Source of the DNA: Bacillota bacterium | GTDB taxonomy: Bacteria > Bacillota > Thermincolia > Thermincolales > UBA2595 | Assembly: GCA_021847735.1 (NCBI GenBank) | Contig: JAJZQD010000014.1 | Location: 1 to 40,015 of the forward strand | Direction of reading: 5' to 3' | DNA length: 40,015 nt | In this document: in pieces, positions 13,962 through 22,659 of the stretch | How the letters are laid out: every line of letters begins with the position of its first letter | Position numbering within the stretch: the stretch's first letter is position 1 | Position numbers and translations under genes: made by a program | The notes under the pieces: model-generated | What the model saw: the letters and a program-made list of their open reading frames with translations, nothing else | Database searches by the model: none | What the model was told of the DNA's origin: nothing

Positions 13962-14070
13962 GCCCGTTTGACCGAGACCGGAGGCGTACCGACTTGTACG
14001 TCGAGGACATCGGTGAAACGGGCAAAGGACGGGGCCGTTGACGCTTTAGCGGCTTCCGGATTCCGGCCTA
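13962..14070. other. GC-rich structured intergenic element, unassigned
   Basis: Between two c-di-GMP genes lies a sequence much richer in GC than its AT-rich flanks. An outer inverted repeat GCCCGTTT-G-ACCGA pairs with TCGGT-G-AAACGGGC (13962-14023); inside it is a smaller dyad around CGTAC...GTACG. A second part (14024-14070) contains CGC-TTTA-GCG and CCGG-ATT-CCGG. It does not match the c-di-GMP-I riboswitch core as I know it, has no convincing reading frame and lacks a T-tract. It could be a dispersed intergenic repeat or a structured RNA; I cannot assign it. Confidence 0.5.
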
Positions 14071-14081
14071 AATTTTTTATC

Positions 14082-15002
14082 CTAAACCCCCTGGGTAATT
14101 TTCACGGCATTTCTACCCGAACGCTTCACATTATACATAGCTTTATCCGCCAGCTCAATAAGGGTTTTCGCCGATTCAGCGTGTTCCGGGCAACAGGCGA
14201 TACCCACACTGACTGTTACACTGATATATTCTGCCCCATCATCCTCGCTGGTCGGAAATTTTGTTTCCTCCAGGGTCTTCCTTAAACGCTCAACCAATAG
14301 AAATGCTTTTCCGGAATTAGTATCTGAAAGTAACAGCACAAACTCCTCACCGCCCACCCGGGCCACCAAGTCTGTTTTTCTGAGCCGGTTTTGCAGAAAA
14401 CGAACAAACTGAACCAGTACATAGTCACCGGCGCTATGGCCGTAATTGTCATTCACCCTCTTAAAGAAGTCAACGTCTAACAGCGCCAGCGTAAAAGGCC
14501 GGCCCGTCCTTTTAACCCGGTGAATCTCCTCCTCCAGGCGTTCGTTAAAATACCTGCGGTTAAAAGCATTGGTCAGTTCGTCCCGCATGGAAAGTTCGTG
14601 AAAGCTGGCCATCCTTTGAATAATAACTTCTACCCTGGCCAGTAGTTCCTGCATGGCGAAGGGCTTTGTAATATAGTCATCCCCGCCAATCTTCAGACCG
14701 GCTATCTTGTCTTCAATATTGGCCCTGGCAGTCAAAAAGATTATGGGAACCTGTTTAAGCCGGCCGTGGGATTTAATCCATTTGCAAAACTCGTACCCGT
14801 CTAAATCTGGCATAATAATGTCCAGAATAATTAAGTCCGGTGTAACTTCATTAAGAAGCATTTTGGCCTCGGCAGAATGCTTGCACGGAATAACCCCGTA
14901 CCCGTTATCATAAAGGTAGTCCTGAAGCTGGTTAAGAGTTAGACAGTTATCTTCAATAACCATAATTTTTTTACTGGTGTCAGAAGGACCAAATGCTGTC
15001 AT
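14082..15002 (-). CDS. Response regulator diguanylate cyclase (REC-GGDEF)
   Basis: A 306-residue soluble protein from the ATG at 15002, with GGGGG eight bases upstream. The receiver domain starts KKIMVIEDN and has the phospho-acceptor Asp61 in LIILDIIMPDLDGYEF, plus TAR and KPF motifs (FLTARANIED, YITKPFAMQELL). The GGDEF domain has the active-site GGEEF (217-221) and an I-site RKTD just before it. This is the PleD-like layout with a single receiver, giving c-di-GMP synthesis under phosphorelay control. No histidine kinase is adjacent, so its partner is encoded elsewhere. It lies upstream of the membrane cyclase, separated by the GC-rich element. Confidence 0.93.
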   Translation of the reverse strand: MTAFGPSDTSKKIMVIEDNCLTLNQLQDYLYDNGYGVIPCKHSAEAKMLLNEVTPDLIILDIIMPDLDGYEFCKWIKSHGRLKQVPIIFLTARANIEDKIAGLKIGGDDYITKPFAMQELLARVEVIIQRMASFHELSMRDELTNAFNRRYFNERLEEEIHRVKRTGRPFTLALLDVDFFKRVNDNYGHSAGDYVLVQFVRFLQNRLRKTDLVARVGGEEFVLLLSDTNSGKAFLLVERLRKTLEETKFPTSEDDGAEYISVTVSVGIACCPEHAESAKTLIELADKAMYNVKRSGRNAVKITQGV

Positions 15003-15103
15003 TAGCACAACCCCCAGCTAAATCCAAATTATCTTACTATTTCGCCGGTAATCTTCCTTTTCCTGCTAAACAATGGAAATTGTTATGAGTTTCCACTTGA
15101 AAG

Positions 15104-15133
15104 CAAAAAAACAGGCCGCACAAAATCAGCCTG
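15104..15133 (-). terminator. Rho-independent terminator after yedF
   Basis: On the minus strand CAGGC and GCCTG form a 5-bp stem (15112-15116 with 15129-15133) with a 12-nt loop, followed by seven T (15111-15105). It comes right after yedF and would close the long menaquinone-tat-selB-yedF transcript before the response regulator gene. Confidence 0.6.
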
Positions 15134-15155
15134 CCTAAATCCCAAAGGGCCGTTT

Positions 15156-15740
15156 TTACAATGAAATAACCTTATTCGCATTACTCATTGTCTCTAGGAT
15201 AGTATACATGTTAGTCATCTGGCCCACACATAGTTTGGCCTTGATTTTGAAGTAGTCAAGGCAGGTTCCGCATGACAGTATTTCCACACCCCGCTTCTCC
15301 AGGTTCATTAGATGCTCCAGGACCGGTGAATTCTCACATGTCAGGTAAACACCGCTGTTAACAAACAACATGCTTTGGGGAAGGCCATCACTTTCGACAA
15401 GGGCAAACATAAAACTTTTCATCAAAATTTCCCCTAATTCTTTGCTGCCATGCCCCATTTCCGATGAGGAAACAAAAATTGCAGTATTCCCGGTCTCGTG
15501 CTCTTCCGTATGTAAAGATGTCTCCTTTTTAGTGATCTGAATGTAATATTCGTTCCCTTTTTGCTGCACATCTGCCTCGCAGCCCAAACCCCTGGCCAAC
15601 GTCAACAGGTTGTCCTTTGCCGCATCGTTGTCGACAATTGTTGTCACCGACCCTTTGGTAATTGCCTCCAGCACTTTTTTGGTATTGACCACCGGTATTG
15701 GGCAGGACAAGCCCCTGGCATCAATGATTTGAGATTCCAT
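15156..15740 (-). CDS. yedF: Selenium metabolism protein YedF (TusA + DsrE-like)
   Basis: A 194-residue protein from the ATG at 15740, with AAGGAG eight bases upstream. The N-terminal 75 residues are a TusA/SirA-like domain starting MESQIIDARGLSCPIPVVN with the conserved CPxP cysteine (Cys13). The C-terminal part is DsrE-like (TAIFVSSSEMGHGSKELGEI, then VEILSCGTCLDYF). This two-domain arrangement is the YedF family that co-occurs with selenium genes, and a selB gene lies 12 bp upstream, which strongly supports the assignment. The exact chemistry, possibly handling of reduced selenium or sulfur, is not established. Confidence 0.92.
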   Translation of the reverse strand: MESQIIDARGLSCPIPVVNTKKVLEAITKGSVTTIVDNDAAKDNLLTLARGLGCEADVQQKGNEYYIQITKKETSLHTEEHETGNTAIFVSSSEMGHGSKELGEILMKSFMFALVESDGLPQSMLFVNSGVYLTCENSPVLEHLMNLEKRGVEILSCGTCLDYFKIKAKLCVGQMTNMYTILETMSNANKVISL

Positions 15741-15752
15741 AAACACCTCTCC

Positions 15753-17660
15753 TTAATATAAGACTCTTTTATCGTCTGTGCGCCTGGTTACCTTTTCTTT
15801 GTCAAAGTAATTCATAATAGGGAGGGCGAATTTCCGGGAAGTCTGCAAAAGGTCCCGGGCCTCCCCGAGGCTTATCTGGCCGTTCTCCGCCAGAAACCGG
15901 ACTACGGAATCCCTGGCCTTGTCGAGATTTTTCCGGTGTATCAGTATACTGTCCTCAAGCTTTACCAGAATCTGTCCATTGATGAAATAATTAAGAATCT
16001 CTTCAGAGTTAGCCTGGTTAAGCTTATATTCCGAGTTTATTTCCTCCCACCCGGGTGTCTGAAGGCCGCTTAAGAGGAAGGTTTCTTCTATTTTTTGAAA
16101 CATCTGCCTCTGATTGGGCAAAGGACCGGGTTCAAACCCATATATCGCTATATTTTCTCCCACTACCCTGATAACGCCGTCTGCCCCGTACATCTCCATC
16201 AGGGCATTAAATAATTTATTATTCAGGCCGGGAAAATGCTTGCTTCTGATTTCTTCTTTTGACATACCGGTCCGCAGCGGGAATGCCCTGTGATGCTTTT
16301 CGAGGGTGCCGCTAAGTTCCACCGATTTCTGGTCATATACGGCATTAAGAATATAATTCGGCTTGCTGTCAACGAACAATTCTCTGATCAGACCGCCAGA
16401 TACCAGCTTTCCGACGGTAGTTCTGGTAATCCCTTTATCTAAACTCAGACCGCGCACAATGTCTTCGTAAGTAAAGACCGTTTGCCGCGAAGTGGCCATT
16501 ATTTGCTGAACCAGATCTTCGGGATCACCTTTTTCCTTTGTCCTTAGGTTTTCATTTACTGCCTGGTTAAAACGCTTCCTCTTAGGAGGAAGCGGGTCAA
16601 TCACCTTTCCCCCGCCGATAGTGCGCATAGGGGAATAAGACCTGATGACCAGCCTATCACCCCTGGCTGCAACTGTTGGCAGTTCACATTCAAGCTGGGC
16701 AAGCCCGGTCTCTCCCGGAGACAGTTCTTCAGTCTCCAAAAGGATGACTCTGGCCAGAATTTCCGCCGTACCAATGTGAATCCTTACCCTTGCCCTGTTA
16801 ACCAGCGGTTTTTCCTCGGTTGACAGTAGTTTGAGGCGAATGTCCAGGCGGTGTGTCGGTTTAAGCAGGCCAGGCGTCGCTAAAACACTGCCCCTCGCAA
16901 TTTCCTCACACTCAATACCGGCAAGGTTTACCGCTACTCGCTGCCCGGCTTCCGCGGTCTCTACCTTCTGGCTGTGGACCTGCAATCCTCTGACACGAGC
17001 CTCAAATTCCTCGGGCATGATTTCAACCGTATCCCCGACACGCAGCCTTCCTTCCACTAAAGTCCCGGTCACCACAGTTCCGAAACCCGTTACAGAAAAC
17101 ACCCTGTCCACAGACATCCGGGCCTGACCCGTAACCGGCCGCTCTTGTAAATTGCCGGCTACCCGGTCAATCAACTCGGTAAGTTCCCTGATGCCCCTGC
17201 CTGTTAATGCGGAAACCTCTGCCACCGGAGCATTTTCCAGCACAGTCCCCTGTACCAGTTCCCTGGCTTCCTCCCTGATTAACTCAACCCAATCCTCCTC
17301 CACCACATCAACCTTGGTAATTACGATGATACCCTCAGGAATCTGGAGGAGGTCAATAATCCCCAAATGCTCCCTGGTTTGTGGCATAATACCTTCGTCG
17401 GCCGCCACAACCAACAGGACCATATCTATGCCACCAACTCCGGCCAGCATGTTTTTGATAAACCTTTCATGACCCGGAACATCCACTACACCGGCCATCA
17501 CCCCGCCGGGCAGCCTAAAAGGGGCAAACCCGAGTTCAATAGAGATACCCCTCTCTTTTTCCTCTTTCAGACTGTCGGTGTCCTTTCCGGTGAGCGCTTT
17601 GACTAGCACGGTTTTACCGTGGTCAACGTGACCGGCGGTCCCTATAATGAAATGTTTCAT
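15753..17660 (-). CDS. selB: Selenocysteine-specific elongation factor SelB
   Basis: A 635-residue protein from the ATG at 17660, preceded by GGAGG at seven bases. The N-terminal GTPase starts [16 protein letters not shown] (G1), with DVPGHERF (G3) and ITKVD (G4). EF-Tu-like domains 2 and 3 follow, then a long C-terminal region of winged helices that in SelB bind the SECIS hairpin of selenoprotein mRNAs. The product delivers Sec-tRNA to UGA codons at the ribosome. selA, selD and the Sec tRNA gene are not in the window, nor did I find a selenoprotein here; both hydrogenase active-site motifs use cysteine. It sits 20 bp after tatC and 12 bp before yedF. Confidence 0.97.
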   Translation of the reverse strand: MKHFIIGTAGHVDHGKTVLVKALTGKDTDSLKEEKERGISIELGFAPFRLPGGVMAGVVDVPGHERFIKNMLAGVGGIDMVLLVVAADEGIMPQTREHLGIIDLLQIPEGIIVITKVDVVEEDWVELIREEARELVQGTVLENAPVAEVSALTGRGIRELTELIDRVAGNLQERPVTGQARMSVDRVFSVTGFGTVVTGTLVEGRLRVGDTVEIMPEEFEARVRGLQVHSQKVETAEAGQRVAVNLAGIECEEIARGSVLATPGLLKPTHRLDIRLKLLSTEEKPLVNRARVRIHIGTAEILARVILLETEELSPGETGLAQLECELPTVAARGDRLVIRSYSPMRTIGGGKVIDPLPPKRKRFNQAVNENLRTKEKGDPEDLVQQIMATSRQTVFTYEDIVRGLSLDKGITRTTVGKLVSGGLIRELFVDSKPNYILNAVYDQKSVELSGTLEKHHRAFPLRTGMSKEEIRSKHFPGLNNKLFNALMEMYGADGVIRVVGENIAIYGFEPGPLPNQRQMFQKIEETFLLSGLQTPGWEEINSEYKLNQANSEEILNYFINGQILVKLEDSILIHRKNLDKARDSVVRFLAENGQISLGEARDLLQTSRKFALPIMNYFDKEKVTRRTDDKRVLY

Positions 17661-17683
17661 CAAACGGCCTCCGCAAACAGCGT

Positions 17684-18715
17684 CTATTCGTCGTTCTTAT
17701 TACCACGTTCCACTATATTCCGGTATATATCTTCAAGGCTTTTGTCTTTCGCTTCGGTCTGCGCTTCGGTCTGCGCTTCGGTGTGTGTTTCGGTCTGCGC
17801 TTCGGTCTGCGCTTCGGTGTGTGTTTCGGCCTGCGCTTCGGCCTCCGGATTTACATTCAGAGTCACAGCAACACTCTCTCCCGCGTCTACCACAGTGCTA
17901 CCCCGGTCATCTTCCACAGCAATTTCCGAAGACTTCCCTGCAGCATTTCTGTTACTACTCTCTATGAGTTCCACGGCATTTTGGTTGCCCTCCGGCAGCT
18001 TAACCTTTTTGGGTCGGACAAGGTAAGATACCCAGATACTTATTTCGTAAAGCAAGTATATAGCCAGAGCCATCACAGACTGGCTGAACATATCAGTGGT
18101 AGGTGTAGCCACGGCTGCAATCACAAAGGCCGCCAGGAGGACCCACTTCCTCTTGGATGCAAGATACTTAGGGCTCATCAAACCTATACGGACAAGGAGC
18201 AATATGACTAACGGCAGTTCAAACATAATCCCGAAGGGAATCAAAAACCAGAGGGCAAATGACAGGTATTTACCCAGAGATAACATCGGGGTTAACCCCT
18301 CACCGCCAAAACTCAAAAGAAACTGCACCCCGTATATAAAAACGGTATAGTACCCAAATACTATCCCACCTATAAACAGTATTACGGAAAGCGGTACAAA
18401 AATCCTAATATACCGTTTTTCGGTGGCATGCAGGGCAGGCAAAACAAACTTCCATATCTGGTAGGCGATAACAGGCAGTGCTAAGACCAACCCAGCGAAA
18501 AAAGCTATTTTAATTTCCGCTGTCAAGGCCTCAGTTGCGCCAATATACACAAGCTTGTAATGTAAATCGCTAACAGGTTTAATCAGTATTCGCATGATGT
18601 CTTCCCTGATGAACCAACCGGCAATTGAACCCGGTATGATGGAAATCAGGCTGATTATCAGGACACGGCGCAGAGCTTCCAGGTGGTCCAGAATTGACAT
18701 GGGTTTGTCTGCCAT
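17684..18715 (-). CDS. tatC: Sec-independent translocase subunit TatC with repeat tail
   Basis: A 343-residue membrane protein from the ATG at 18715, which has an AGAGGTG SD at six bases; an in-frame GTG three codons earlier is possible. The first 240 residues are ordinary TatC: MSILDHLEALRRVLI at the N-terminus and six membrane helices. It forms the twin-arginine receptor together with TatA. The remaining 100 residues form a cytoplasmic tail rich in Glu, Ala, Gln and Thr, built of EAQT-type tetrapeptides coded by a 12-bp tandem repeat (17757-17840). Such a tail is not needed for TatC function. It follows tatA closely and precedes selB by 20 bp. Confidence 0.95.
   Translation of the reverse strand: MADKPMSILDHLEALRRVLIISLISIIPGSIAGWFIREDIMRILIKPVSDLHYKLVYIGATEALTAEIKIAFFAGLVLALPVIAYQIWKFVLPALHATEKRYIRIFVPLSVILFIGGIVFGYYTVFIYGVQFLLSFGGEGLTPMLSLGKYLSFALWFLIPFGIMFELPLVILLLVRIGLMSPKYLASKRKWVLLAAFVIAAVATPTTDMFSQSVMALAIYLLYEISIWVSYLVRPKKVKLPEGNQNAVELIESSNRNAAGKSSEIAVEDDRGSTVVDAGESVAVTLNVNPEAEAQAETHTEAQTEAQTETHTEAQTEAQTEAKDKSLEDIYRNIVERGNKNDE
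17757..17840. repeat. 12-bp tandem repeat inside tatC
   Basis: Seven 12-bp units in the order A A B A A B A', where A is GTCTGCGCTTCG, B is GTGTGTGTTTCG and A' differs from A by one base. The unit is a multiple of three, so changes in copy number keep the frame. The A-A-B triplet repeats as a 36-bp higher-order unit, pointing to recent expansion. The repeat codes for EAQT/ETHT tetrapeptides in the cytoplasmic tail of TatC. Confidence 0.95.
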
Positions 18716-18720
18716 TTGAT

Positions 18721-18939
18721 TCACCTCTGGCCGGATTTATTATTATCTTTTTCGTCACCTTTTGTTTCATCGCTGCCGGAATCGGATTCAGAACTTTTGG
18801 TACCGCTTCTGAAATTTGACAGCATTTCACCGAAGGCTCGCCCGATATCAGGTAATTTTTTAGGGCCGAAAATAATCAGTACAATCACCAGTAATACAAT
18901 TAATTCCATCGGGCCAAGGTTGAAAACTCCAAAATACAT
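18721..18939 (-). CDS. tatA: Twin-arginine translocase subunit TatA/E, general
   Basis: A 72-residue protein from the ATG at 18939, placed eight bases after an AAGGAGG SD; an upstream in-frame start would put the SD inside the gene. One membrane helix ([20 protein letters not shown]), the FGPKKLP hinge and an amphipathic helix ([16 protein letters not shown]) are followed by a Ser/Asp/Glu/Lys-rich tail. It lies 5 bp before tatC, forming the core translocase pair. This is the second TatA in the window, the first belonging to the hydrogenase operon. Confidence 0.93.
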   Translation of the reverse strand: MYFGVFNLGPMELIVLLVIVLIIFGPKKLPDIGRAFGEMLSNFRSGTKSSESDSGSDETKGDEKDNNKSGQR

Positions 18940-18996
18940 GTCATATACCTCCTTATAGCTTTTATGGAGCATTCTGGCTAATAATATTTCATTAGG

Positions 18997-20076
18997 CTAA
19001 TAATATTTCATTATTTCATATTTAGTATTCCGCTGAGCCGGCTTGTAACCTGCGTCGAAGATACTACTAATTATTTCATCTATGGGAACCCTGTAACTAA
19101 CTCCGGCCGCCCTGACTACATTCTCTTCCAGCATTGTGCCGCCGAAGTCGTTGGCACCAAAGCTTAGGGATACCTGGGCCATCTTTGCCCCCTGGGTCAC
19201 CCACGAGGCCTGGATGTTAGGTACGTTATCAAGAAGCAATCTGGACACGGCCAGAGTTTTTAGGTAGTCAATACCGGTCGCTGTTTCCCCGCCGAGGTCA
19301 GTATTGGACGGTTGGTAACTCCAGGGAATAAAAGCCCTGAAGCCCCCAGTCCGGTCTTGGGCATCCCTGACCCTAATAAGGTGCATGACCCTTTCCTCGA
19401 GGGTCTCCACACTGCCAAACATCATGGTGGCCGTAGTCTTCATACCCAGTTCGTGGGCGGTGGTCATGACTTCCATCCATTCTTCCCAGGTAATCTTGTG
19501 CGGGCTGATGTACTTCCTGACTCTATTGTCCAGGATTTCCGCACCGCCTCCGGGAATGGAATCCAGACCGGCCGCCTGTAATGTTTGGATTACTTCGCGC
19601 ACCGGTAATCCGGAAAGGCGGGAAAAATGCGCAATCTCCGGCGGGGAAAAGGAGTGAACATGAATATCGAAACGCTCTTTGATTGCTTTAAGCATGTCCA
19701 CGTAGAATGAGAGAGGCAGGTTGGGATGAAGTCCCCCCTGCATTAGAATCTGAGTTCCCCCACACTCCTGTGTTTCCCTGATTTTAGCAAATATCTCCTC
19801 ATTTTTCAAAACGTAGGCATCCGGGTCGTCTGCCGACCGATAGAAGGCACAGAACCTGCACTTAGTCTGGCAGACATTTGTGTAATTAATATTACGGTCA
19901 ATGACAAACGTAACAACTGGTTCAGGATGTATTCGTTTCTTCACGGAGTTTGCCGCTAGACCCATTAAGACTAACTGATCTGATTTTAACAAGGCAACCC
20001 CGTCTTCAAGGCCAATTCGTTCACCGGCAACAGCCTTCTCCAGGATTTTTAAAACTAAATCAGCCAATTTTTTCAC
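18997..20076 (-). CDS. mqnC: Cyclic dehypoxanthinyl futalosine synthase MqnC
   Basis: A 359-residue radical-SAM enzyme with the cluster motif CQTKCRFCAFYR, conserved GGTQILMQGGLHPNL and GLDSIPGGGAEIL, and a C-terminal KPAQRNTKYEI. It catalyses the cyclisation step of the futalosine route to menaquinone. The GTG start at 20076 overlaps the end of mqnA by 17 nt, so the two are coupled. It is distinguished from MqnE, encoded two genes upstream, by motif details and by both being present together, as expected for the pathway. The next gene downstream is tatA, after a gap of 57 bp. Confidence 0.95.
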   Translation of the reverse strand: MKKLADLVLKILEKAVAGERIGLEDGVALLKSDQLVLMGLAANSVKKRIHPEPVVTFVIDRNINYTNVCQTKCRFCAFYRSADDPDAYVLKNEEIFAKIRETQECGGTQILMQGGLHPNLPLSFYVDMLKAIKERFDIHVHSFSPPEIAHFSRLSGLPVREVIQTLQAAGLDSIPGGGAEILDNRVRKYISPHKITWEEWMEVMTTAHELGMKTTATMMFGSVETLEERVMHLIRVRDAQDRTGGFRAFIPWSYQPSNTDLGGETATGIDYLKTLAVSRLLLDNVPNIQASWVTQGAKMAQVSLSFGANDFGGTMLEENVVRAAGVSYRVPIDEIISSIFDAGYKPAQRNTKYEIMKYY

Positions 20077-20911
20077 CCCAGATATTTAGCTTAACCCGCT
20101 CCTTTATCAACCCGCTTTTATAAGCATAGTCGTAAAAAGTGAGGATGGCTTTCTGTTCTGTTTCACCAAATTCGTACTGGATAGTTTGAAAATACTCCTC
20201 CAAAACCTTTTGGGGTAAAGCCGTTTTGGTTTTAGCTTTTTCAATGAGGGCCGGAATGTTGGCGAAACCGTAATTCTTGGCTTCAACAAAAGCCTGGCTG
20301 ATAAACTTGATGTCTTCCGGGTGTTCTTCAACAAACTTCCTGTGGATTACCCAAAGGGCATAAATCATTTTCTGACCCGTAAATTCATGCCAGGCCCGGC
20401 CCAGGTCCGTTACAAAAAGTGATTTGCGGCCCCAATTAAGGTCCCCTGCCCTGGTTATCAGGGCGTCGTCGCCAATAAGCAGGGCCGCGTCAGCTTTCTT
20501 GAGCATCTGATGTAAGCCGGGTTTTTGCACAGAATATTGAACCTGAATCTGGTAATAATGCTCAAACAATATTTTCAGCAGGGCAACGGAAGTCGCCGAA
20601 GAACTTGGCAGGCAAACCTCAAGTCCGTCAAGCTCGGTTACCGGAACTTTGCTAAAAAGCAGAATACTTTCCACGTTACAGTCTGCACTGATAGAAAGGT
20701 TAGGCAGAATCGTGGCAATATCGCTATGCCGGGCATACTCAATAGATGATATAGGTGTGATATCCAGTTTTCCGTCAATGAACATTTCATTGAGTTTGGT
20801 AGGAGGGCCTTTCACCATTTTTGCCTCAAGAGGCACGTGCCCGTTTTCAATGGCATAGTAAACAGGTAAACAGTTGATATAGTCAACCTGGCCGAGCCGG
20901 ATTTTTTTCAC
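20060..20911 (-). CDS. mqnA: Chorismate dehydratase MqnA
   Basis: A 283-residue protein of periplasmic-binding-protein fold but without a signal peptide: KKIRLGQVDYINCLPVYYAI at the start, then FIDGKLDITPISSIEYARHS and VCLPSSSATSVALLKIL. This matches MqnA, which dehydrates chorismate to 3-enolpyruvoylbenzoate, the first step of the futalosine pathway. MqnD has a similar fold, but the N-terminal VDYINCLPVYYAI and the location between mqnE and mqnC favour MqnA. It starts at a GTG one base after the mqnE stop and overlaps mqnC. No mqnB or mqnD gene was found in the window. Confidence 0.92.
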   Translation of the reverse strand: MKKIRLGQVDYINCLPVYYAIENGHVPLEAKMVKGPPTKLNEMFIDGKLDITPISSIEYARHSDIATILPNLSISADCNVESILLFSKVPVTELDGLEVCLPSSSATSVALLKILFEHYYQIQVQYSVQKPGLHQMLKKADAALLIGDDALITRAGDLNWGRKSLFVTDLGRAWHEFTGQKMIYALWVIHRKFVEEHPEDIKFISQAFVEAKNYGFANIPALIEKAKTKTALPQKVLEEYFQTIQYEFGETEQKAILTFYDYAYKSGLIKERVKLNIWGEKIG

Positions 20912-20912
20912 T

Positions 20913-22016
20913 CTAAAAACCCTCCTCCAGGATATTATAAAGGGTATCCCTTTCCGCCGGGATGCGCCCTGCAGCTTTAACCATTCTCACCATCTGCAGT
21001 TTTGTCAGCGACTGACCCGTGTCAGCCCCAGCGGCATGGGTTATTTTTTCTTCAACTACGGTACCGTCGATGTCATCGACCCCAAAGGCCAGTGATACCT
21101 GGGCCAGCTTCGGGCCTATCATAATCCAGAAAGCCTTGATGTGGTCAAAGTTGTCAAGCATCAATCTGGCCACAGCCAATACCTTTAAATCTTCGTATCC
21201 GGTACTACGGCTTAATCCCTGGTCCTCCAGCCCGGTATTTTTAGGGTGGAATGCCAGGGGGATGAAAGCAAGGAAACCCCCTGTCCTGTCCTGTAGTTCC
21301 CTTAACCTGATGAAATGGTCAACCCGTTCTTCCACAGTTTCAATATGCCCGTACAACATAGTGGCGTTTGTCCTCATGCCAAGCCGGTGTGCAGTTTCGT
21401 GAACCTCCAGCCACCTGTCGCCGCTGATTTTCTTCTCACAAATCCGGTCTCTTACCCGTTGGGAGAAAACCTCCGCGCCGCCGCCGGGCAGGGAGTCCAA
21501 ACCCGCTGCCATGAGCCGCCGCAGTACTTCCTCGAAGGAAATTTCCTCAGTCTGGGCAAAATAATCAATTTCCACAGCGGTAAAAGCCTGAATCACCACC
21601 TTGGGCAAGGCCCGCCGGACTCTCCTGAGCATTTCCTCGAAGTACTCCAGCTTTAGGTCTGGGTTCAGACCTCCGACAATGTGCACCTCAGAAATCCCTT
21701 GGCCCCTGCATTCCAGGGACTTAGCCTCTACCTCTTCTAGGGTCATGGTGTAGGCTTCCGGGTCATCGGCTTTCTTGCCAAAGGCACATAGCTTGCAGAG
21801 ATTGGCACAGATATTTGTATGGTTAATGTGCCGGTTAACAATAAAATAGGCATAGTCCCCGTTTTTTCTCCGGCGTATTAAATCGGCCATATAGCCAATC
21901 GTCAATAATTCGCTGGATTCCATAAGCCTAATACCGTCTTCCCTGCTGAGCCTGTCCCCTTTTTCAACTTTTTCTACTATATCCAAAAGTTTGCTGTCTG
22001 TAAGCAGCTTGTTCAT
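20913..22016 (-). CDS. mqnE: Aminofutalosine synthase MqnE
   Basis: A 367-residue radical-SAM protein from the ATG at 22016, with AGGAGG six bases upstream; a longer reading to 22088 would overlap ubiX by 50 nt and lacks support. Motifs are CANLCKLCAFGK for the cluster, SEVHIVGGLNPDL, and GLDSLPGGGAEVF. The product joins 3-enolpyruvoylbenzoate to SAM to make aminofutalosine. The CAFGK variant and the HIVGG motif separate it from MqnC. The gene is part of the mqnE-mqnA-mqnC block. Confidence 0.93.
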   Translation of the reverse strand: MNKLLTDSKLLDIVEKVEKGDRLSREDGIRLMESSELLTIGYMADLIRRRKNGDYAYFIVNRHINHTNICANLCKLCAFGKKADDPEAYTMTLEEVEAKSLECRGQGISEVHIVGGLNPDLKLEYFEEMLRRVRRALPKVVIQAFTAVEIDYFAQTEEISFEEVLRRLMAAGLDSLPGGGAEVFSQRVRDRICEKKISGDRWLEVHETAHRLGMRTNATMLYGHIETVEERVDHFIRLRELQDRTGGFLAFIPLAFHPKNTGLEDQGLSRSTGYEDLKVLAVARLMLDNFDHIKAFWIMIGPKLAQVSLAFGVDDIDGTVVEEKITHAAGADTGQSLTKLQMVRMVKAAGRIPAERDTLYNILEEGF

Positions 22017-22038
22017 CCTAATCCTCCTGACTCTTACT

Positions 22039-22650
22039 CTAACCTTCCCACCTCTTAAAAAGGTTATGTTCCACATTAAGTAAATCAAACACTTTGCCTA
22101 CAACAAAATTAGCAAGGTCATCAATTGTTTGCGGTTTCTGGTAAAAAGCCGGGGCAGCCGGGACAATGTGAACCCCTGTCCGGGCTAAATCCAGCATATT
22201 CTTCAGGTGTATCGCATTAAAAGGTGTTTCCCTCGGTACGACAACCAACGGGCGGCGTTCTTTGAGCATCACGTCGGCGGCTCTTTCCACCAGATTCCCG
22301 GACGCCCCGGCAGCAATACCGGACAGGGTGGACATTGTACAGGGAATAACAATCATCCCGTCCGTTTTGTTAGAACCACTGGCTATACATGCTCCGATAT
22401 CTCGATAATTGAAATACTTAATCTTTGCCGGTCCACGCCGGTTCAGGCAGGCCAGTACATCCCGCACAAAGTCCGGGTCGTCGAGGGGCGGTAAGTCCCA
22501 TAACAATTCCTCCCGGAGCACCCTAAGACCAGGTTCTGTTACGGTGAGCAGTATATCATGATTCAGGTCCAGCAGTGCCAGAAGCATATTGCGAGCATAT
22601 ATAGCTCCACTTGCTCCTGTAACCGCTACAATAAAAGCAGCCATTCTCAC
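22039..22650 (-). CDS. UbiX-type flavin prenyltransferase (MqnL-like)
   Basis: A 203-residue flavoprotein starting IVAVTGASGAIYARNMLLAL, with GSNKTDGMIVIPCTMSTLSGIA, RAADVMLKERRPLVVVPRETP and a C-terminal PAFYQKPQTIDDLANFVVG. All are hallmarks of UbiX/Pad1, which makes prenylated FMN for UbiD-type decarboxylases. In futalosine-pathway bacteria the paralogue MqnL serves the MqnM decarboxylase, and the neighbours mqnE and ubiA fit this role. No UbiD-like partner is in the window. The GTG at 22650 is taken as start; an ATG two codons later is also possible. Confidence 0.93.
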   Translation of the reverse strand: MRMAAFIVAVTGASGAIYARNMLLALLDLNHDILLTVTEPGLRVLREELLWDLPPLDDPDFVRDVLACLNRRGPAKIKYFNYRDIGACIASGSNKTDGMIVIPCTMSTLSGIAAGASGNLVERAADVMLKERRPLVVVPRETPFNAIHLKNMLDLARTGVHIVPAAPAFYQKPQTIDDLANFVVGKVFDLLNVEHNLFKRWEG

Positions 22651-22659
22651 ATCACCCGC

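Noticed and set aside
13962-14070. c-di-GMP riboswitch near the GGDEF genes
   Set aside because: Context is attractive, but the conserved GCACAGGGCAAACC and GGGACGCAAAGCC blocks of the c-di-GMP-I aptamer are absent on both strands.
17619-18026. Plus-strand frame with CASV/CVSV repeats
   Set aside because: It is the antisense reading of the 12-bp repeat in tatC and has no SD or known fold.
20913-22088. Longer MqnE starting at 22088
   Set aside because: It would overlap ubiX by 50 nt and has no SD; ATG 22016 has AGGAGG and gives the normal family length.
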